From NCBI GenBank assembly GCA_947311845.1, contig CAMZMU010000012.1, forward strand, positions 7,297,734 to 7,361,733: a stretch of DNA of 64,000 nucleotides, given 5' to 3'. This DNA comes from Poa pratensis. Its lineage: Eukaryota > Streptophyta > Magnoliopsida > Poales > Poaceae. The notes under the pieces were generated by a model. That model was not told the DNA's origin, ran no database searches, and was given only the letters and a program-made list of their open reading frames with translations. Each line of letters begins with the position of its first letter. Within the stretch, counting starts at the first letter, position 1. Positions 32,132 through 44,713 of the stretch are shown one piece after another. A program made the translations under genes and the position numbers.

Positions 32132-33890
32132 TATAAGATTACATCTTTCGGTAAGTCTTTAGAAGATAGCCTTCTAATGTTCCTTGTTACTATGTTTGTG
32201 GCAATTCGATCACGTCATCATGCAAAATTCAAGCCTTAAGTGTGAAAAGAAACAATATATATTGGATTTTGTTGAAGGCCAAAAAAGATAGATCTCTAGA
32301 TCAGTCTGGATCGAGTATCAATGGCGTACACTCCATGCTGTTGTGTTGCTTGCCAAGTCTACCATGCGGTGCTGCACGGTTGTGTCCAGGCAAGAACTGC
32401 AAGGTACTGCAGCTTGAAGATTATTGTTTCAGATGATCCGTCTGAAATTCTGGATTGTGTATTATCTGTGTAAATGCAACAGTCTGTTTCATGTTTAGTC
32501 CCATTGTGCTTTATTCTGGTTGCGAGTTCTTGATCTCTCTGGCTGTCAAACTGTATGTAGTATTTTTCTGTTGAGCTGTCAATTTGCAGTTAAACGAGTT
32601 CATCTCCCTTCGGGTACCACTTGTAATATAACCAACGTTATTGCACATGGCATATTTATTGCAAAGTTTTAGGGTTAAATGCAAGGTTTTATTAAGCGCC
32701 AGCCGCTGATTGAGCAGTTTGCCTCCGCTTGTTCTCTTTTGTGAAGGGTTAAAGCGCGAACCGGTACGGTCCTGTACGGGAGACAGAGAAGACAATCCAG
32801 AACCAATATAGGGTTTCAGTTCTCGCTGAGACACTTTTTATAACCTTTGGTAAAATGTTCATCCACAATAATGATTACATGTCAAGCTCATGCAGCATAG
32901 CGGGGTGGATAACAGGCAAATGAGATGCTCTTTATCTTGTTAAGAATCAACATCATTGTGACGGTTCCATAAGCCCTAAGATAAAGAGCATATACTCGCT
33001 AGAATCTGAGCTCTAAGTGGACAACTAAATGTCGGTAGTAAGGGGGTGTCCTGAGGTGGGGTGTGACGCCCTTTGAGTGACACCTTGGATATGGGTCGGA
33101 GCTTGTCCCTTCTTATCCGCTACTTGATCAGGTAAGGGTCGCCGTGCTTATTATCCGCTCCTTGATCAGGTAAGGGTTGCCGTGCTTCTCGACCGTCAAC
33201 TTGAGTTGCTGGGGGTTGATGTAGTCGTATGTGGTGGTGGATTGTCGTGGTCGAGGCCGTTGTCGGGTAGTAGCAAGCCGCCAAGGAGGTGTTGGGGGGC
33301 GGTCAAGGTAGACCTGGTGGCTCCGATGCGTCCTTCCTTCACTCCAGTGAGGTTCTGGTGGGACTCCGGCGAGGATTCTGGCCGGTGGTGCCCAACTCCT
33401 GCGAGGTTCTGACGTGGTGGTCCGACCGGCTGTGGACCGGTGCGAGGTGGCGAGGCGCGGCGGCGTGGTGGTGACGGCGCTTCGGCCGGCGAGCCGAGGG
33501 GCTGCGCCGGATTTTCCTTTTTTTTTTTGAGGGGCGGCGTAGTTGGAGTCGGATTTTCCTTTCCAGTACTCTAATTCAGCGGCCGTTACTTTCCAGGAGG
33601 CGACGTCTGAATTCAGCGGCCGATTAAGGCCCATTTAGCCATCTCCCTACGAATATCCCCGACCCAGTAACCGACCGACCGCAGCCCTACTTGGTTATGC
33701 TATGCCCTCCACTAAAAAAAAAAGGTTATGCTATGCCCTTGTCCTGGACTCTTCGTCCTGACCAAACCCCGAAAGCCACACATCCTCACCGCACACCATT
33801 CTTCCTTTTCCCTATCAAGAACCTCCAAATCTGCACCCCAACGATTCCCCATCCCCTCCCATCCCTTGAAGCGAGAGCTGCGGCGGCGAC
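32132..33890. other. BON1 3' UTR, intergenic DNA and LWD1 upstream region
   Basis: 32132-about 32500 is the likely BON1 3' UTR. 33114-33185 holds a tandem pair of about 37 bp (TTGATCAGGTAAGGGTYGCC). 33190-33640 is GC-rich with short frames and a T10 tract but no recognised protein. 33790-33890 is a CCAAA/CCCC-rich stretch likely to be the LWD1 5' leader. I see no other gene. Confidence 0.5.
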
Positions 33891-35117
33891 ATGGGTGGCG
33901 GCGGCGTAGTCGGGGACGGCGATGGGTGGGCGGATCAGGAGCAGGGCAACGGCGGGAGCCGCGGCGGCGGGGAGGCGAAGCGGTCGGAGATCTACACCTA
34001 CGAGGCCGATTGGCACATCTACGGCATGAACTGGAGCGTGCGGCGCGACAAGAAGTACCGCCTCGCCATCGCCAGCCTGCTTGAGCAGCTCATCAACCGC
34101 GTCGAGGTGGTCCAGCTCGACGAGTCCTCCGGCGACATCGCTCCCGTGCTCTCCTTCGACCACCCTTTCCCTCCCACCAAGACCATGTTCGTGCCGGACC
34201 CGCAAGGCCTCCGCCCCGATCTGCTCGCCACCTCCGCAGACATCCTCCGCATCTGGCGCATCACGGACGGCGACGACGACGAAGACGCTGCCGCCGATTC
34301 CAGCAATGGCGGCTCTGTACGCTGCAACGGCGCCCCTGCTCCGGGCGCCAAGCTGTGCTGCGAGCTCAACGGCAACCGCAACAGCGACTTCTGTGGCCCG
34401 CTCACCTCCTTCGACTGGAACGACGCCGACCCACGCCGCATTGGAACATCATCCATCGACACAACATGCACCATCTGGGACGTTGAGCGTGAGGCGGTCG
34501 ACACCCAGCTCATTGCCCATGACAAGGAGGTCTACGACATTGCTTGGGGTGGCGCTGGTGTCTTTGCGTCTGTCTCTGCTGATGGCTCCGTCCGCGTGTT
34601 TGATCTTCGGGACAAGGAGCATTCCACAATCATCTATGAGAGTAGTTCTGGTGGCGGTGGCTCCAATTCTGCTCCTGCGGACGGTGGGACTGTGTCGCCC
34701 ACGCCATTGGTTAGGCTGGGGTGGAACAAGCAGGACCCAAGGTACATGGCCACCATCATCATGGATAGCCCCAAGGTGGTTGTGCTTGACATTCGCTACC
34801 CAACACTTCCTGTTGTCGAGCTCCACCGCCACCATGCTCCTGTCAATGCTATCGCATGGGCGCCTCACTCTTCTTGCCACATTTGCACAGCTGGAGACGA
34901 CTCACAGGCACTCATATGGGATCTCTCCTCCATGGGCACCGGGAACAATAGCGGTGCCAATGGGAATGGCAATGCTGTTGCAGCTGCAGAGGGTGGTCTT
35001 GACCCTATACTGGCTTACACGGCAGGGGCGGAAGTTGAGCAGCTGCAGTGGTCAGCAACCCAACCTGACTGGGTTGCCATTGCGTTCGCCAATAAACTGC
35101 AGATCCTCAGGGTCTGA
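33891..35117 (+). CDS. LWD1: WD40-repeat protein of the LWD1/AN11 type, single exon
   Basis: The protein has 408 residues and no introns. It starts [12 protein letters not shown], a low-complexity Gly/Asp tail, then the strongly conserved [19 protein letters not shown] (30-48). WD-type blades are visible at about 165-200 ([17 protein letters not shown]), 207-240 ([16 protein letters not shown]), 272-305, 315-347 ([16 protein letters not shown]) and 376-408, ending NKLQILRV, identical in style to plant LWD1/AN11 proteins. Gly/Asn-rich inserts at about 128-155, 252-268 and 349-365 are longer than in dicots. Known members are nuclear/cytoplasmic adaptors: LWD1/2 of Arabidopsis set clock period and flowering with TCP factors, and AN11 of petunia is a flavonoid regulator. 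The start is supported by the leader and by conservation beginning soon after. Confidence 0.94.
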   Translation: MGGGGVVGDGDGWADQEQGNGGSRGGGEAKRSEIYTYEADWHIYGMNWSVRRDKKYRLAIASLLEQLINRVEVVQLDESSGDIAPVLSFDHPFPPTKTMFVPDPQGLRPDLLATSADILRIWRITDGDDDEDAAADSSNGGSVRCNGAPAPGAKLCCELNGNRNSDFCGPLTSFDWNDADPRRIGTSSIDTTCTIWDVEREAVDTQLIAHDKEVYDIAWGGAGVFASVSADGSVRVFDLRDKEHSTIIYESSSGGGGSNSAPADGGTVSPTPLVRLGWNKQDPRYMATIIMDSPKVVVLDIRYPTLPVVELHRHHAPVNAIAWAPHSSCHICTAGDDSQALIWDLSSMGTGNNSGANGNGNAVAAAEGGLDPILAYTAGAEVEQLQWSATQPDWVAIAFANKLQILRV

Positions 35118-36448
35118 TTTCTTCATTCTAGCTTTGCAGTGGTGGGCCAGAATGGTGCGACCAAGCTTAACAGGGATGATGAGTTGATGCAATGGGAGCA
35201 GGGTAATTTTGTTATTCCTTTAGTGTTATGTATGTTGTACACAGCTGATGTGCGTGCTGAGTTGGTTCAACTCATAGAAATGATGACTCACTGGTTAGAA
35301 GCTGGAATTGACAATGAACTGAGTTGTTAGAGTAATTAGCTGCTATCTTATTGGTGTTGGTGACAATGAACAAAATCGCTGTTTGTTAGACTGCTTGACT
35401 CTAGTACTGCTGTTAACTTCCTTGCTGCAATTGTCCCTAGCTTGTCTGTGTGTGCTTATGTTATTTCAGTTTTGGGATATCTCTTCTGTTGTTCCCTTTT
35501 GGTATGTGGGGCAGGCATGAACGAACTTGATTCTTTCTTTGTGTGCTAACATTATTTGTGTCCTCTTCCTCATTGTTTGATATTGGTAGGTACACTTTTA
35601 GCCTTTTCCTTCCATTCTTATGTCCTCTTTGCTCATTTGGTTGATTTGATCTATTGTCATCATGCAAGTGATAATCATTCTTTACATTTGGGGGTTGATA
35701 GTAATTGGCTTTTGCTGATTTTTGCTATACCAAAAATTGTTGACCCAGAGAAATGGAAAGCCTTTGTTTTCCAGGGAAGGCACTATATAATTCAACTTTT
35801 AAGTTTCCACTTCGCCTCTGTTTCGGTTTCTCTCTAGCGTTTTTGCTGTACAAAGGGTTCCCTGCTCATTTCTTGCGTGAATATGATAAAATATGTTACA
35901 GCTGGACAAGATGGAAATGACATTCTATAGTTGGCGGGCTCAGCTTAATTGGGTTCTGTTTACTTTTCAATCTTCTACATTTCAGCATTCGGTTAATGGC
36001 TAATTCTTCATCGTGATCTGAAGTATAACTCCTGTCTGCTTGTGTGCTTAGTTTGTATAGTATTAAGCATTCACAAAATTCTGTGTTGTGTTATTGTACA
36101 ATTCTCCGGGATATTTGTTTTTCCAAGATACCGAGAAAGAAGATGACTTAGTTGTGGCCCAGACGTCTCGCTTCCTCTTGAGCAAGCATAATCACATTGA
36201 TTGCCTTCTCTGTGAAGTGCTCAAACATGGCACGGACAACCATCCTAGATCCCTTCCCTCTCGGACGTGCAAGCTGACTTTAGAGCCAAAATCAAGCCTA
36301 AGCACAGATTTTCCATGAAGATGACTTGGTTGTGAGTCTTCAAGGTGTCTTTGATCTCTAAATAACTCCGATGAAACTTCTGATGAGATGAAATGTTGTG
36401 AAAATCACCGTTATCTGTTATCTGACCAGGATTAGTAAGCTAGGCTAG
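35118..36448 (+). other. LWD1 3' flank and intergenic DNA
   Basis: This is AT-rich and non-coding. The first few hundred bases are probably 3' UTR. I see no gene, repeat array or element boundary until the L1 target duplication at 36449. Confidence 0.5.
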
Positions 36449-36461
36449 ATGTATTTGGAGG

Positions 36462-37428
36462 TATTCTTCCTCTCGACCACGACTTTGCTGGGCAATGGGA
36501 ACGAGACCCGTTTCTGGGAGGACCGGTGGATCAACGGACAATCTGTCCGCGAAATCGCTCCCCTGCTCTATAACTACGTTACCAAGAGGTGGAGGAAACG
36601 GCTGACGGTCGCCGACGGTCTCCTGGGATACTGCTGGACGCAGGACATCGAGGGCATTCTTGGCTTGCACGAGATAGGCCAATACCTGCGCATTTGGCAC
36701 GCCATCGAAGCGACCGAGTTGTCTGATGCTCTGGACCAGCTGAGATGGAGATGGACCGCGACAGGCACATACTCAGCGCAATCCTGCTACATCGCCACCT
36801 TCCAAGGCTCAGTGGCCTCGGCTTCTTGGAAGCTCATTTGGAAAACTTGGGCCCCGCCACGGGTCGAGTTCTTCCATTGGCTTGCAGACGTCGATCGCTG
36901 CTGGACGGCTGAGCGCCTTGCTTGTCGAGGCCTACAACACCATGCCGCCTGCTTGCTGTGTGACCAGGAGCCAGAGACGATGCACCACCTGATCTGCAGC
37001 TGCCCGTTCTCTCGTCAGATATGGCACGACATCTTGGCCTGGTTGCGTCTCCCCTGCACTACACCTGACGGCACATCCTCTCTACTGTCATGGTGGGAGA
37101 AGGCAAAGCAAGACACTCCAAAACTGATGCGCAAAGGGCTGGCGACAGCGACACTGCTGGTGCCTTGGATGATATGGAAGCAGCGTAACTCCTGCGTCTT
37201 CGACGGCGATCAGGCCTCAGCCCAGACCTTCATCAGACTGATCCAAGAGGAGGCCCGGCTCTGGGCCAGCGCTTGTGCACTAGGTCTTAGAGCCATCCTA
37301 CCCCAGACTTGGATGTACACTGATGTAATTCATTTTTGCTGTCCCGTACCTCCTAGGAGGGTGTAACTGAAACACTTCTTTCTTTCCAATAAAAAGAAAC
37401 GCAAACCTTTTGCGTTTCCTCGAAAAAA
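36462..37428 (+). mobile_element. 5'-truncated L1-type LINE
   Basis: It is flanked by a 13-bp duplication, ATGTATTTGGAGG (36449-36461 and 37429-37441). The open frame (to 37366) contains ETRFWEDRWING and the zinc-binding RT-associated domain: WAPPRVEFFHWLADVDRCWT, then CLLCDQEPETMHHLICSCPF (zf-RVT), followed by MIWKQRNSCVFDG. It ends with a short 3' UTR and an A-tract at about 37423. Only the last fifth of an L1 ORF2 is present, the normal product of incomplete reverse transcription. The ATG at 36449 belongs to the target duplication and is not a real start. Confidence 0.92.
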
Positions 37429-37441
37429 ATGTATTTGGAGG

Positions 37442-38620
37442 CATCCAAAGGTTTCCAGCCGTTGGAGGTGCTTCTATTGATTTCTGTGAAGGCTTCTACT
37501 TGTGTATCTGCAAGATCTTCTGCTGGTGAAGTTATTGCAGTTTTCTCTTTCTTTGATTGACGCTTATTCTTCTTTATTTGAGCATTATTTTGTGCCTTTT
37601 TTCTTTGCACCCTTATCAGCATTTTGATGATTCTCTGAATTTTCACCTTGCCTAGTTGTATCCGCTTCTTTTGTCGTGAGCTTGGCTCTTTTTACTAGTT
37701 CATGTTTTGCAGCAGCCGTTGTTTCTTCTACTTCTTCCAAGATCATGTTGGTGTCCCCAGATTCTTTCTATTTCTTCTCAACAATGCTTATGACATGCAG
37801 TGTTGGCTTTTTTTTTTCTTCTTATTCCACCGCTTTCTTTCTTGCTTCATCTTGAAGTTTCCTGGCCTCTTCTCTTGCTGCCTTTGCTTTGGCTTCTTCA
37901 CGGATACGTTTTTCTTTGGCTTGTTTGGCTTCACATTCCTGAATCCTTTTGAACATCCTTTGTGCTACTTCTTTAGACGGATAAGAAATTCCAAGTTTCT
38001 TCTCTTTGTTCAAATTCTGCACGTATGTTTGCACTGAGTCCTTTTGCACGCATTGGTATGCTGCTTTCACTGACATCTGGATGTGCAGCCGGTTTGCTCC
38101 CCTTGTGGTCTGATGTGGGCTCTGAAATGACACCATTTGATTTGGCATTGCTGCTTGTAAGTCCTTTTGCATCGTCTTAAGTTGCCTATCTCTGCTTCTA
38201 TCTTTGGTTTTTCTCTTTTTCGACTCCTTGTTCAAAGTGACAGCTACATGAGTGTCTTCTACAACTGGTGTGGCTGTAACTCTGATATCTGGGCTTCTAA
38301 TGACATCAGCTTCATCTTTTGGACTGAAGCTATGCACATGTGAGATATGGCGGGGCTTGGCAGCTTCTTTACGCCAAAAAAAAGAGAAGTTCCTTCAACG
38401 CAAATCAGCATCTTTCTTACAACCCCTTCGTTTGGTATTTTTCCTGGAGTCACCAAAATTTCCTGTAACCTGGATAGCTGTCCCACTGTCTTTGCTTCAC
38501 AACGAATTTTTTTTTTTTTGCCATTCCATCTTCGAAATCACTGTGCATAAAAGTGAGAGTTGCCATGTACTTTGCCATTTTCTGTTACATAAATAAAAGA
38601 ACATGGAAAAAGCGTAAGTT
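37442..38620 (-). pseudogene. Unrecognised Lys/Arg-rich coiled-coil coding remnant
   Basis: On the minus strand, 38337-37822 gives 171 residues with SKKRKTKDRSRDRQLKTMQ and a C-terminal alternating Lys/Glu/Ala helix (EEAKAKAAREEARKLQDEAR). Upstream, 38486-38259 gives another frame (LSRLQEILVTPGKIPNEGVV) that probably belongs to the same gene after a frameshift. Downstream, 37646-37440 is also Lys-rich. The L1 above inserted just beyond its 3' end. It has no recognised domain. It could be a transposon-carried gene or a host pseudogene. Confidence 0.3.
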
Positions 38621-40914
38621 ATATTTCTACACACAAAAATCTTTGTATCATTATAAAATCAATGCTACAAAAAAAGGAAAATTAAAAGGCCAAAGGGAGT
38701 TGTCATCCTTAGCTCCTTAGGGCGTCTCCAATGTTTAATTTTCGTTTGGGTCATAAGCTAGGCCCCACCGTCCTTCTTATGACGACATGAAATTCTCACA
38801 ATGCTTAAGACCAACAAGAGCCATAACCGTGGAGCCCACATCTGAACATCAATGCTAGAAATACTTCCGCATGCAAGCAAACTGCGATGGAATCATGCAG
38901 TCACAGGAGAGATCAGAGAGAAACAAATGTTTTCTAAACACTATGGCCGGGTCACACCGGTGAGGTCGCCCTTAAGGAATCTTTGGATAAGACCGAGTCC
39001 CACTATGTTTATTTCTAGCTATGGTCGACTTTATAGAGGCTTAAGACCTGTGCTATATCGGAGAGCCCCACTACTTGATTTCTCTAAACATGCAAGGTGT
39101 CCACCTCATCAAGCATCATTGAACAATCCTATATCAAAACCCACTACCTACATGCAGCCACATAAGCAAATCTGCCATCTAATCAAAACCCCACTACCTA
39201 CATGCAGCCATGCCATGTCATCATGTTTATTTTTTCTTTTGTGGAGCGATGCCTGAAATCGAGTAGTCGTTTCCCCTTCGTGTAGCAGTTTCCAAGCATA
39301 GAGCCTCTTCGTTCCTCCAAGCAATTATTTCTCTCCAATCTGCCAGGAAACTTCCAGTCTTGGCCAGTCCTCTCCCTCCATATTCTTGACTCTTCAACAC
39401 ATCTAGCATGAGCGCCCATTGATCTACCGATGTATTTGCTCCTATATATAGATGTGCAACGCCGCTCACAAAATAGGTTGGTTATTTTCTTCCTTTGACG
39501 GCAATCTACGCTCTCCGTCGGCCACATAGGCACCTCTCTGGCCACGGTGAGGCGCATAGTTCATATATCGACAAGCTCTCAGTGGGTCTTAATTGTGTGC
39601 AGCAGCAAAATGCCTGGCGACTTCACGCTTGGTCGCTTGGATCTTTGGTTCTTGATCCAGTGTTTCTCTGTGCTATGCTGACTGATACAGCGAGAGTGTA
39701 TTTCATCTGTGTGCTACGGTTGGGTGTCATTTTATTTCAAGCCATTAAAGTGCAGTAGCCGCAGCAAGGACATGGCGTGGACTGACGAATCTTTTATGCT
39801 TCCTACTAATTTCTTCCTTGCCCGTAAGTGTACTGATCGGTGCTACACTTCTGATAGTTCCTTTGGCCTGTAAGAGTACGAATGGATAATACAGTTCTCC
39901 ACTTCTACTTACGCATTAGTACTGGCAGTAATTTCAGTTTCTTGGTATGTCAATTACACTCCTTTTCCAGTATAGTTCTTTTCCCATTTAGATCATTTAT
40001 CAGTACAAATCGTTTTTGAATCCTCTTTTACAAGACAGTTTCAAACAACTAATTGAAGTCTCTGAATGCACTTCCAACTTATTTATTCCGCGAATATTTA
40101 TGAAATTATGTAGCAAAAGGGCAACTTTTGGATTTTACACATCATATGAAGTTTATCTGCTTCCTCTGAATTAATACAATAAACTTTGGTACACAGAGAA
40201 TATTTTTTGGTACGATTATTTTAAAGATGAATCTGCCAATCATTATGTTCGATAAGCAAATTTGTTACGTTTTATTTTTGCATGGTTAATTGCTAAATCT
40301 CAATAGGTTTTCTCAGTGTACATAACTGTGGCTGCATCAAAGCAAAATAAGGAAAAGTATTTCCTTTTTTATATGGAAGGTATATATCAAGATAATCTAG
40401 CTGTTGGGTCAACTACCCAAATGGTCAATGGAATATAATTTCTAATATGTTGATAAGGAGTCTGCTGCCGCTTCAATAGCTGAAGTATAGTTGTCTATTC
40501 ACATATAATTTGATGTTTATGTGTTTGCACTCAAGTTTTGTGGGAACAATTGGGTTAGTCTGCAAGTGTGTAAGGTTTGCTTCAGGATTTACTGTGCAAT
40601 TAATTGGACGGCGAAAATTGATATTGCTCCCTCTTTTAAATATTGAGTCTACATAGCTATCTTTGATGCAAACTTCAGGTGAGTTACTGTAATATTTGAA
40701 TAAAAGTGGAATTTCATAGTAATTAGTTTTTCATTGAGTATTTGGTCAGTTTGAATCTTAGAGTTTTCAGAACCAGTCTAAATAAATTTGAAAAAAGTGT
40801 TGGCGAAGAATGATGCTGCATTCTCAAAATAGTCAGATTTAGTCGATATATGCACAATAATTTGTTTTTCGGAGGAGAGTAAGATTTAAATGCAGAAATT
40901 ATGTTTACATTTTG
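38621..40914. other. AT-rich non-coding DNA
   Basis: GGGCGTCTCCAATG at about 38720-38733 resembles an end of a grass DNA transposon, but I found no partner. 39145-39210 contains two copies of AAACCCACTACCTACATGCAGCCA-like sequence (two short direct repeats). 39227-39557 has short minus-strand frames with no recognised domain. The remainder is AT-rich with nothing recognised. Confidence 0.4.
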
Positions 40915-40951
40915 CTAAAAATGTCCGCCGCAACGCGCGGGGCATTATCTA
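40915..40951 (+). mobile_element. Candidate Helitron 3' terminus
   Basis: The sequence TCCGCCGCAACGCGCGGGG forms a GC-rich hairpin and is followed after a few bases by CATTATCTAG and then T. A subterminal hairpin plus CTAG, with a T on the host side, is the known Helitron 3' end pattern. The body would lie to the left. I could not find the matching 5' TC end, so the extent is unknown. Confidence 0.4.
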
Positions 40952-41353
40952 GTTTCTACATTAGAAACGCCCAGTGTGATTGTCTGGGGCGTGCATTTTG
41001 ATGAACACATCAACTGCTGAAGGCTCCGCCGAGAACAAAGATGGCTTGTTCCTATATCATCCCTTGAGCTGTATAAAATCTTAAAAAAAAGCACGGTAAC
41101 TTTTCAACTTATCCATTGTTGTTAGTGTCATGACCAGCAATGATCCTAATCATCCGATTTGTCCATGCACAATCCTAGTCCCACTCTCTGGTACATCCAG
41201 CTTGTTGGTTTCCAGCGAGTCAACATACATGATCTATATATAAACATTCATTGAAAACAACATGAAAAATCAGTACAAGTTTATCTGACAAATTTGAAAC
41301 AAAGAATAAATTGCTGGATTGGAAGGCTCAACATAAGATATGGAACGCAAGCC
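40952..41353. other. Host flank of the L1 insertion
   Basis: This is non-coding as far as I can see. It ends with the left copy of the L1 target duplication, TGGAACGCAAGCC (41341-41353), and continues at 44714 once the LINE is removed. Confidence 0.5.
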
Positions 41354-44300
41354 ATCGACAGCTTGAACTTAAGAGAGATAACAATGGTGGGGAGACAATT
41401 CACTTGGGCTAATTCTCTCCCTGAACCCACATACGAGAAACTAGACCGTGTACTGATGGATACTGATTGGGAATCTAGGTTCCCACTGGTGTCGGTACGG
41501 GCTCTAGAACGTATTGAGGGATTGTCAGACCATGCTCCCATTCTTTTGACACTGGAAATACCCAGACCACAGTGTAAGCCACAGTTCAAGTTTGAGCTTG
41601 GGTGGCTGCACCGCGAGGGTTTCCATGAGATGATTAAAAGAATTTGGGAAAGACCAGTTGCAGGTGATACGCCTATCCAGCGGTGGAACAACAAGATACG
41701 TGCTTTACGCATGCACCTCGTTGGCTGGGCTCGTCATACTTCTGGTTTACTTAAAAAAGAGAAGGAACGACTTTCCTCGATAATTGATGCTCTAGAAGCA
41801 TTAGCAGAAGTTCGGTTACTATCCGCGGAAGAGACTGAGCTAAAGAGCCAATCCAATGCACAGATAGCGAAGCTACTGCGAGAGGAGGAGTTAAAATGGT
41901 ATCAACGTTCTAAAGCCCAATTCATCCTAGAAGGGGATTCGAATACTCGCTATTTTCATAGTATTGCCAATGGCAGACACAGGAAAAAGCGCATTCATTC
42001 TCTAGTCCAGGATGAGGGAACGATTGAGGGCCATGTACAACTAAAGTCGTACATTACAAATTACTATAAAGGCCTGTTCGGTGCTCCAGAGGAAGGAAAT
42101 TTCACTTTGGATGAGTCTCGAACAGAGGATATCCCCCAGGTTTCAGATGCGGAAAATAGCCTACTTACTAAACTCTACTCAGAGGAGGAAGTGAGGATGG
42201 CGGTTTTCCAAATGAAACATAATACAGCACCTGGACCTGATGGTTTCCGGCTGAGTTCTACCAGAACTTTTGGGATGTTATCAAGTTTGATTTACTTCAA
42301 CTGTTCGCCTGTCTTCACAATGGATAGCTAGAGTTGTTTCGTCTCAATTTTGGTGACATAATTTTATTACCTAAGGTTAACGAGGCAGAAATGATTCAAC
42401 AATTTAGACCTATATGCCTTCTTAACGTTAGTTTTAAAATATTCACCAAAGTGGCTACAATTCGACTGAACAGTGTGGCAGATCATGTGGTTCGTCCGTC
42501 TCAGACGGCTTTTATGCAAGGCCGCAACATCCTTGATGGAGTTGCGATCCTACATGAAACAGTTCACGAGCTACATAGGAAAAAGCTGAATGGGGTAATT
42601 CTTAAAATTGACTTTGAGAAAGCTTATGATAAAGTCAATTGGTCTTTCCTTCAGCAGACCCTCAGAATGAAAGGTTTTTCTACTGAGTGGTGCGCGTTAA
42701 TAAATAGCTTTGTTTGAGGAGGAAGTGTAGCCATTAAGGTCAATGATGACACTGGCAAATACTTTCAAACAAAAAAAGGCCTTAGACAGGGTGACCCATT
42801 ATCGCCAATACTATTTAATATAGTGGCTGATATGTTGGCTATCTTGATCGAACGCGCTAAATCTGAGGGTCAAATTGAAGGAGTGATTCCACATCTTGTT
42901 GATGGCGGTTTATCGATTCTTCAATATGCTGACGATACAATTATTTTTATGGAACATGACATCGAAAAAGCTCGTAACCTTAAGCTGATCTTGTCAGCAT
43001 TCGAGCAACTTTCGGGTCTTAAGATAAATTTCCATAAAAGTGAATTGTTTTGCTTTGGCGAGGCTCGAGAAAACGCCGCCTTGTATGCTGAACTTTTTGG
43101 CTGTGAGCAAGGTCAATTTCCTGTCAACTATTTGGGTATTCCGATTCATTATCGGAAACTTACAAATGCTGAATGGAAAAAGGTGGAGGAAAGACTTCAA
43201 TTACGCTTAAATAGCTGGAAAGGCAAACTCTTATCCCTGGGTGGAAGATTGATTCTCATAAACTCGGTACTAACAAACATGGTACTGTACATGATTTCAT
43301 TCTTTCAATTGCCCAAAGGAGTCTTAAAAAGATTGGATTATTTCCGGTCTAGATTCTTTTGGCAAGGGGATTGTGAGAAGAAAAATATCGTCTGACTAAA
43401 TGGAGTGTGGTTTGTTGCCCTAAAGACCAAGGAGGTCTCGGAATTCATGACCTTGAGGTCAAGAATAGAGCCTTGCTAGGTAAATGGCTCTTTAAACTTC
43501 TATCGGAAGATGGAGTTTGGCAAACCCTCCTTAGAAGAAAGTATGTGGGAGATCAAGCTGTTTCTTAGGTTTTTTGGAAACCTGGCGATTCACACTTCTG
43601 GGCTGGCCTCATGGCTACAAAGAATTTTTTTCCAACATGGATCTTTCTCAATTAGGGATGGATCGGAAATTCGTTTCTGGGAGGATAAATGGCTAGGTCA
43701 TTCTACCCTTAGAGAACAATATCCGGCTCTGTACACTATTGTACGAAACAAAAGCGACACGATCGCGAAGGTGTTGGGTACCTCCCCACCAGATGTTTCG
43801 TTCAGAAGAAGTTTACTTGGAACGAGACAAGCATCCTGGAATGCCCTGCTCATCCGATTGGATTCAGTCCAATTGTCGGAAGGTCCAGATAAATTTCAAT
43901 GGAATCTTACGAAGAATGGCAAATTCTCGGTTGATTCTATGTATAGAGCATTAATTCTACCCGAAGTACCAGTCGATATTAAGGATAATAACAAAATTTG
44001 GAAGATGAAGATCCCGCTTAAAACTAAAGTGTTTGCGTGGTATCTTCGTCGAGGTGTAATTCTTACAAAAGACAACCTTGCCAAGCGTAATTGGCACGGA
44101 AGTAAAAAGTGTGTTTTCTGTCAACATGACGAGACCATTAAACACTTATTCTTTCAGTGCGAATTCGCCAGGTCTATATGGTCAGCCATCCAGATAGGTT
44201 CTACACCATACATCTACCGCGTACTGTTGCAAACATTTTTGGCAACTGGTTAAATGGCGTGGATCCTAGGTTTAAACTCTTCTGTAGGATGGGCGCGATT

Positions 44301-44700
44301 GCCATTATTTGGTCCTGTGCCTATGTAGAAATGACAAGGTTTTTAACGATAAAAATGCTTCTGTTATGCAGGTTATCTATCGGTGTACAACTACGTTACG
44401 TGCATGGTCCGCCCTGCAGCGTGTGGAACACCGAGACTTATTTTTGGAGGTGGTGTCGAGGCTGGAGGCTGCGGCCAGGGAGATATTCTCCCGGCATGGA
44501 TGGCAACATAGACTCCGGATAGACCTACCAGCTTCTTAGGCGGATTTACAATTTCTCATTATGATATGTAATTCACCTTTTTACTTTTTTGTTCTGAATT
44601 GGTTACTGGTGAACTGGTGGCTGTGTGCATCCTAGCTATGCAGAGGCCGGGTGTAATGCTTAAAACTCTTAAGTAATAAAATCCCTTTATCTAAAAAAAA
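41354..44700 (+). mobile_element. 5'-truncated L1-type LINE with EN C-terminus, RT and zinc knuckle
   Basis: It is flanked by TGGAACGCAAGCC (41341-41353 and 44701-44713) and ends in an A8 tail. It begins inside the endonuclease domain: REITMVGRQFTWANSLPEP, KLDRVLMDTDWE, GLSDHAPILL. RT follows with FRPICLLNVSFKIFTKV, QTAFMQGRNILDGV, KIDFEKAYDKVNW, GLRQGDPLSPILFN and the catalytic YADD at 42925-42936. The zf-RVT domain is at about 43990-44190 (CVFCQHDETIKHLFFQCEF). Stops at 42330, 42715 and 43393 and frame changes near 42250 and 43400 kill ORF2. The frame upstream of 41354 is fortuitous read-through from host DNA. Confidence 0.94.
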
Positions 44701-44713
44701 TGGAACGCAAGCC

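Noticed and set aside
34019..34880. Long frames opposite or out of frame to LWD1, including 34081-35187 (+)
   Set aside because: They overlap a fully conserved WD40 gene and have shadow composition due to high GC at third positions.
36449..36461. ATG as a real start for the 36449-37366 frame
   Set aside because: The ATG lies in the LINE target duplication, which is repeated after the A-tail; the protein is a 5'-truncated ORF2 end.
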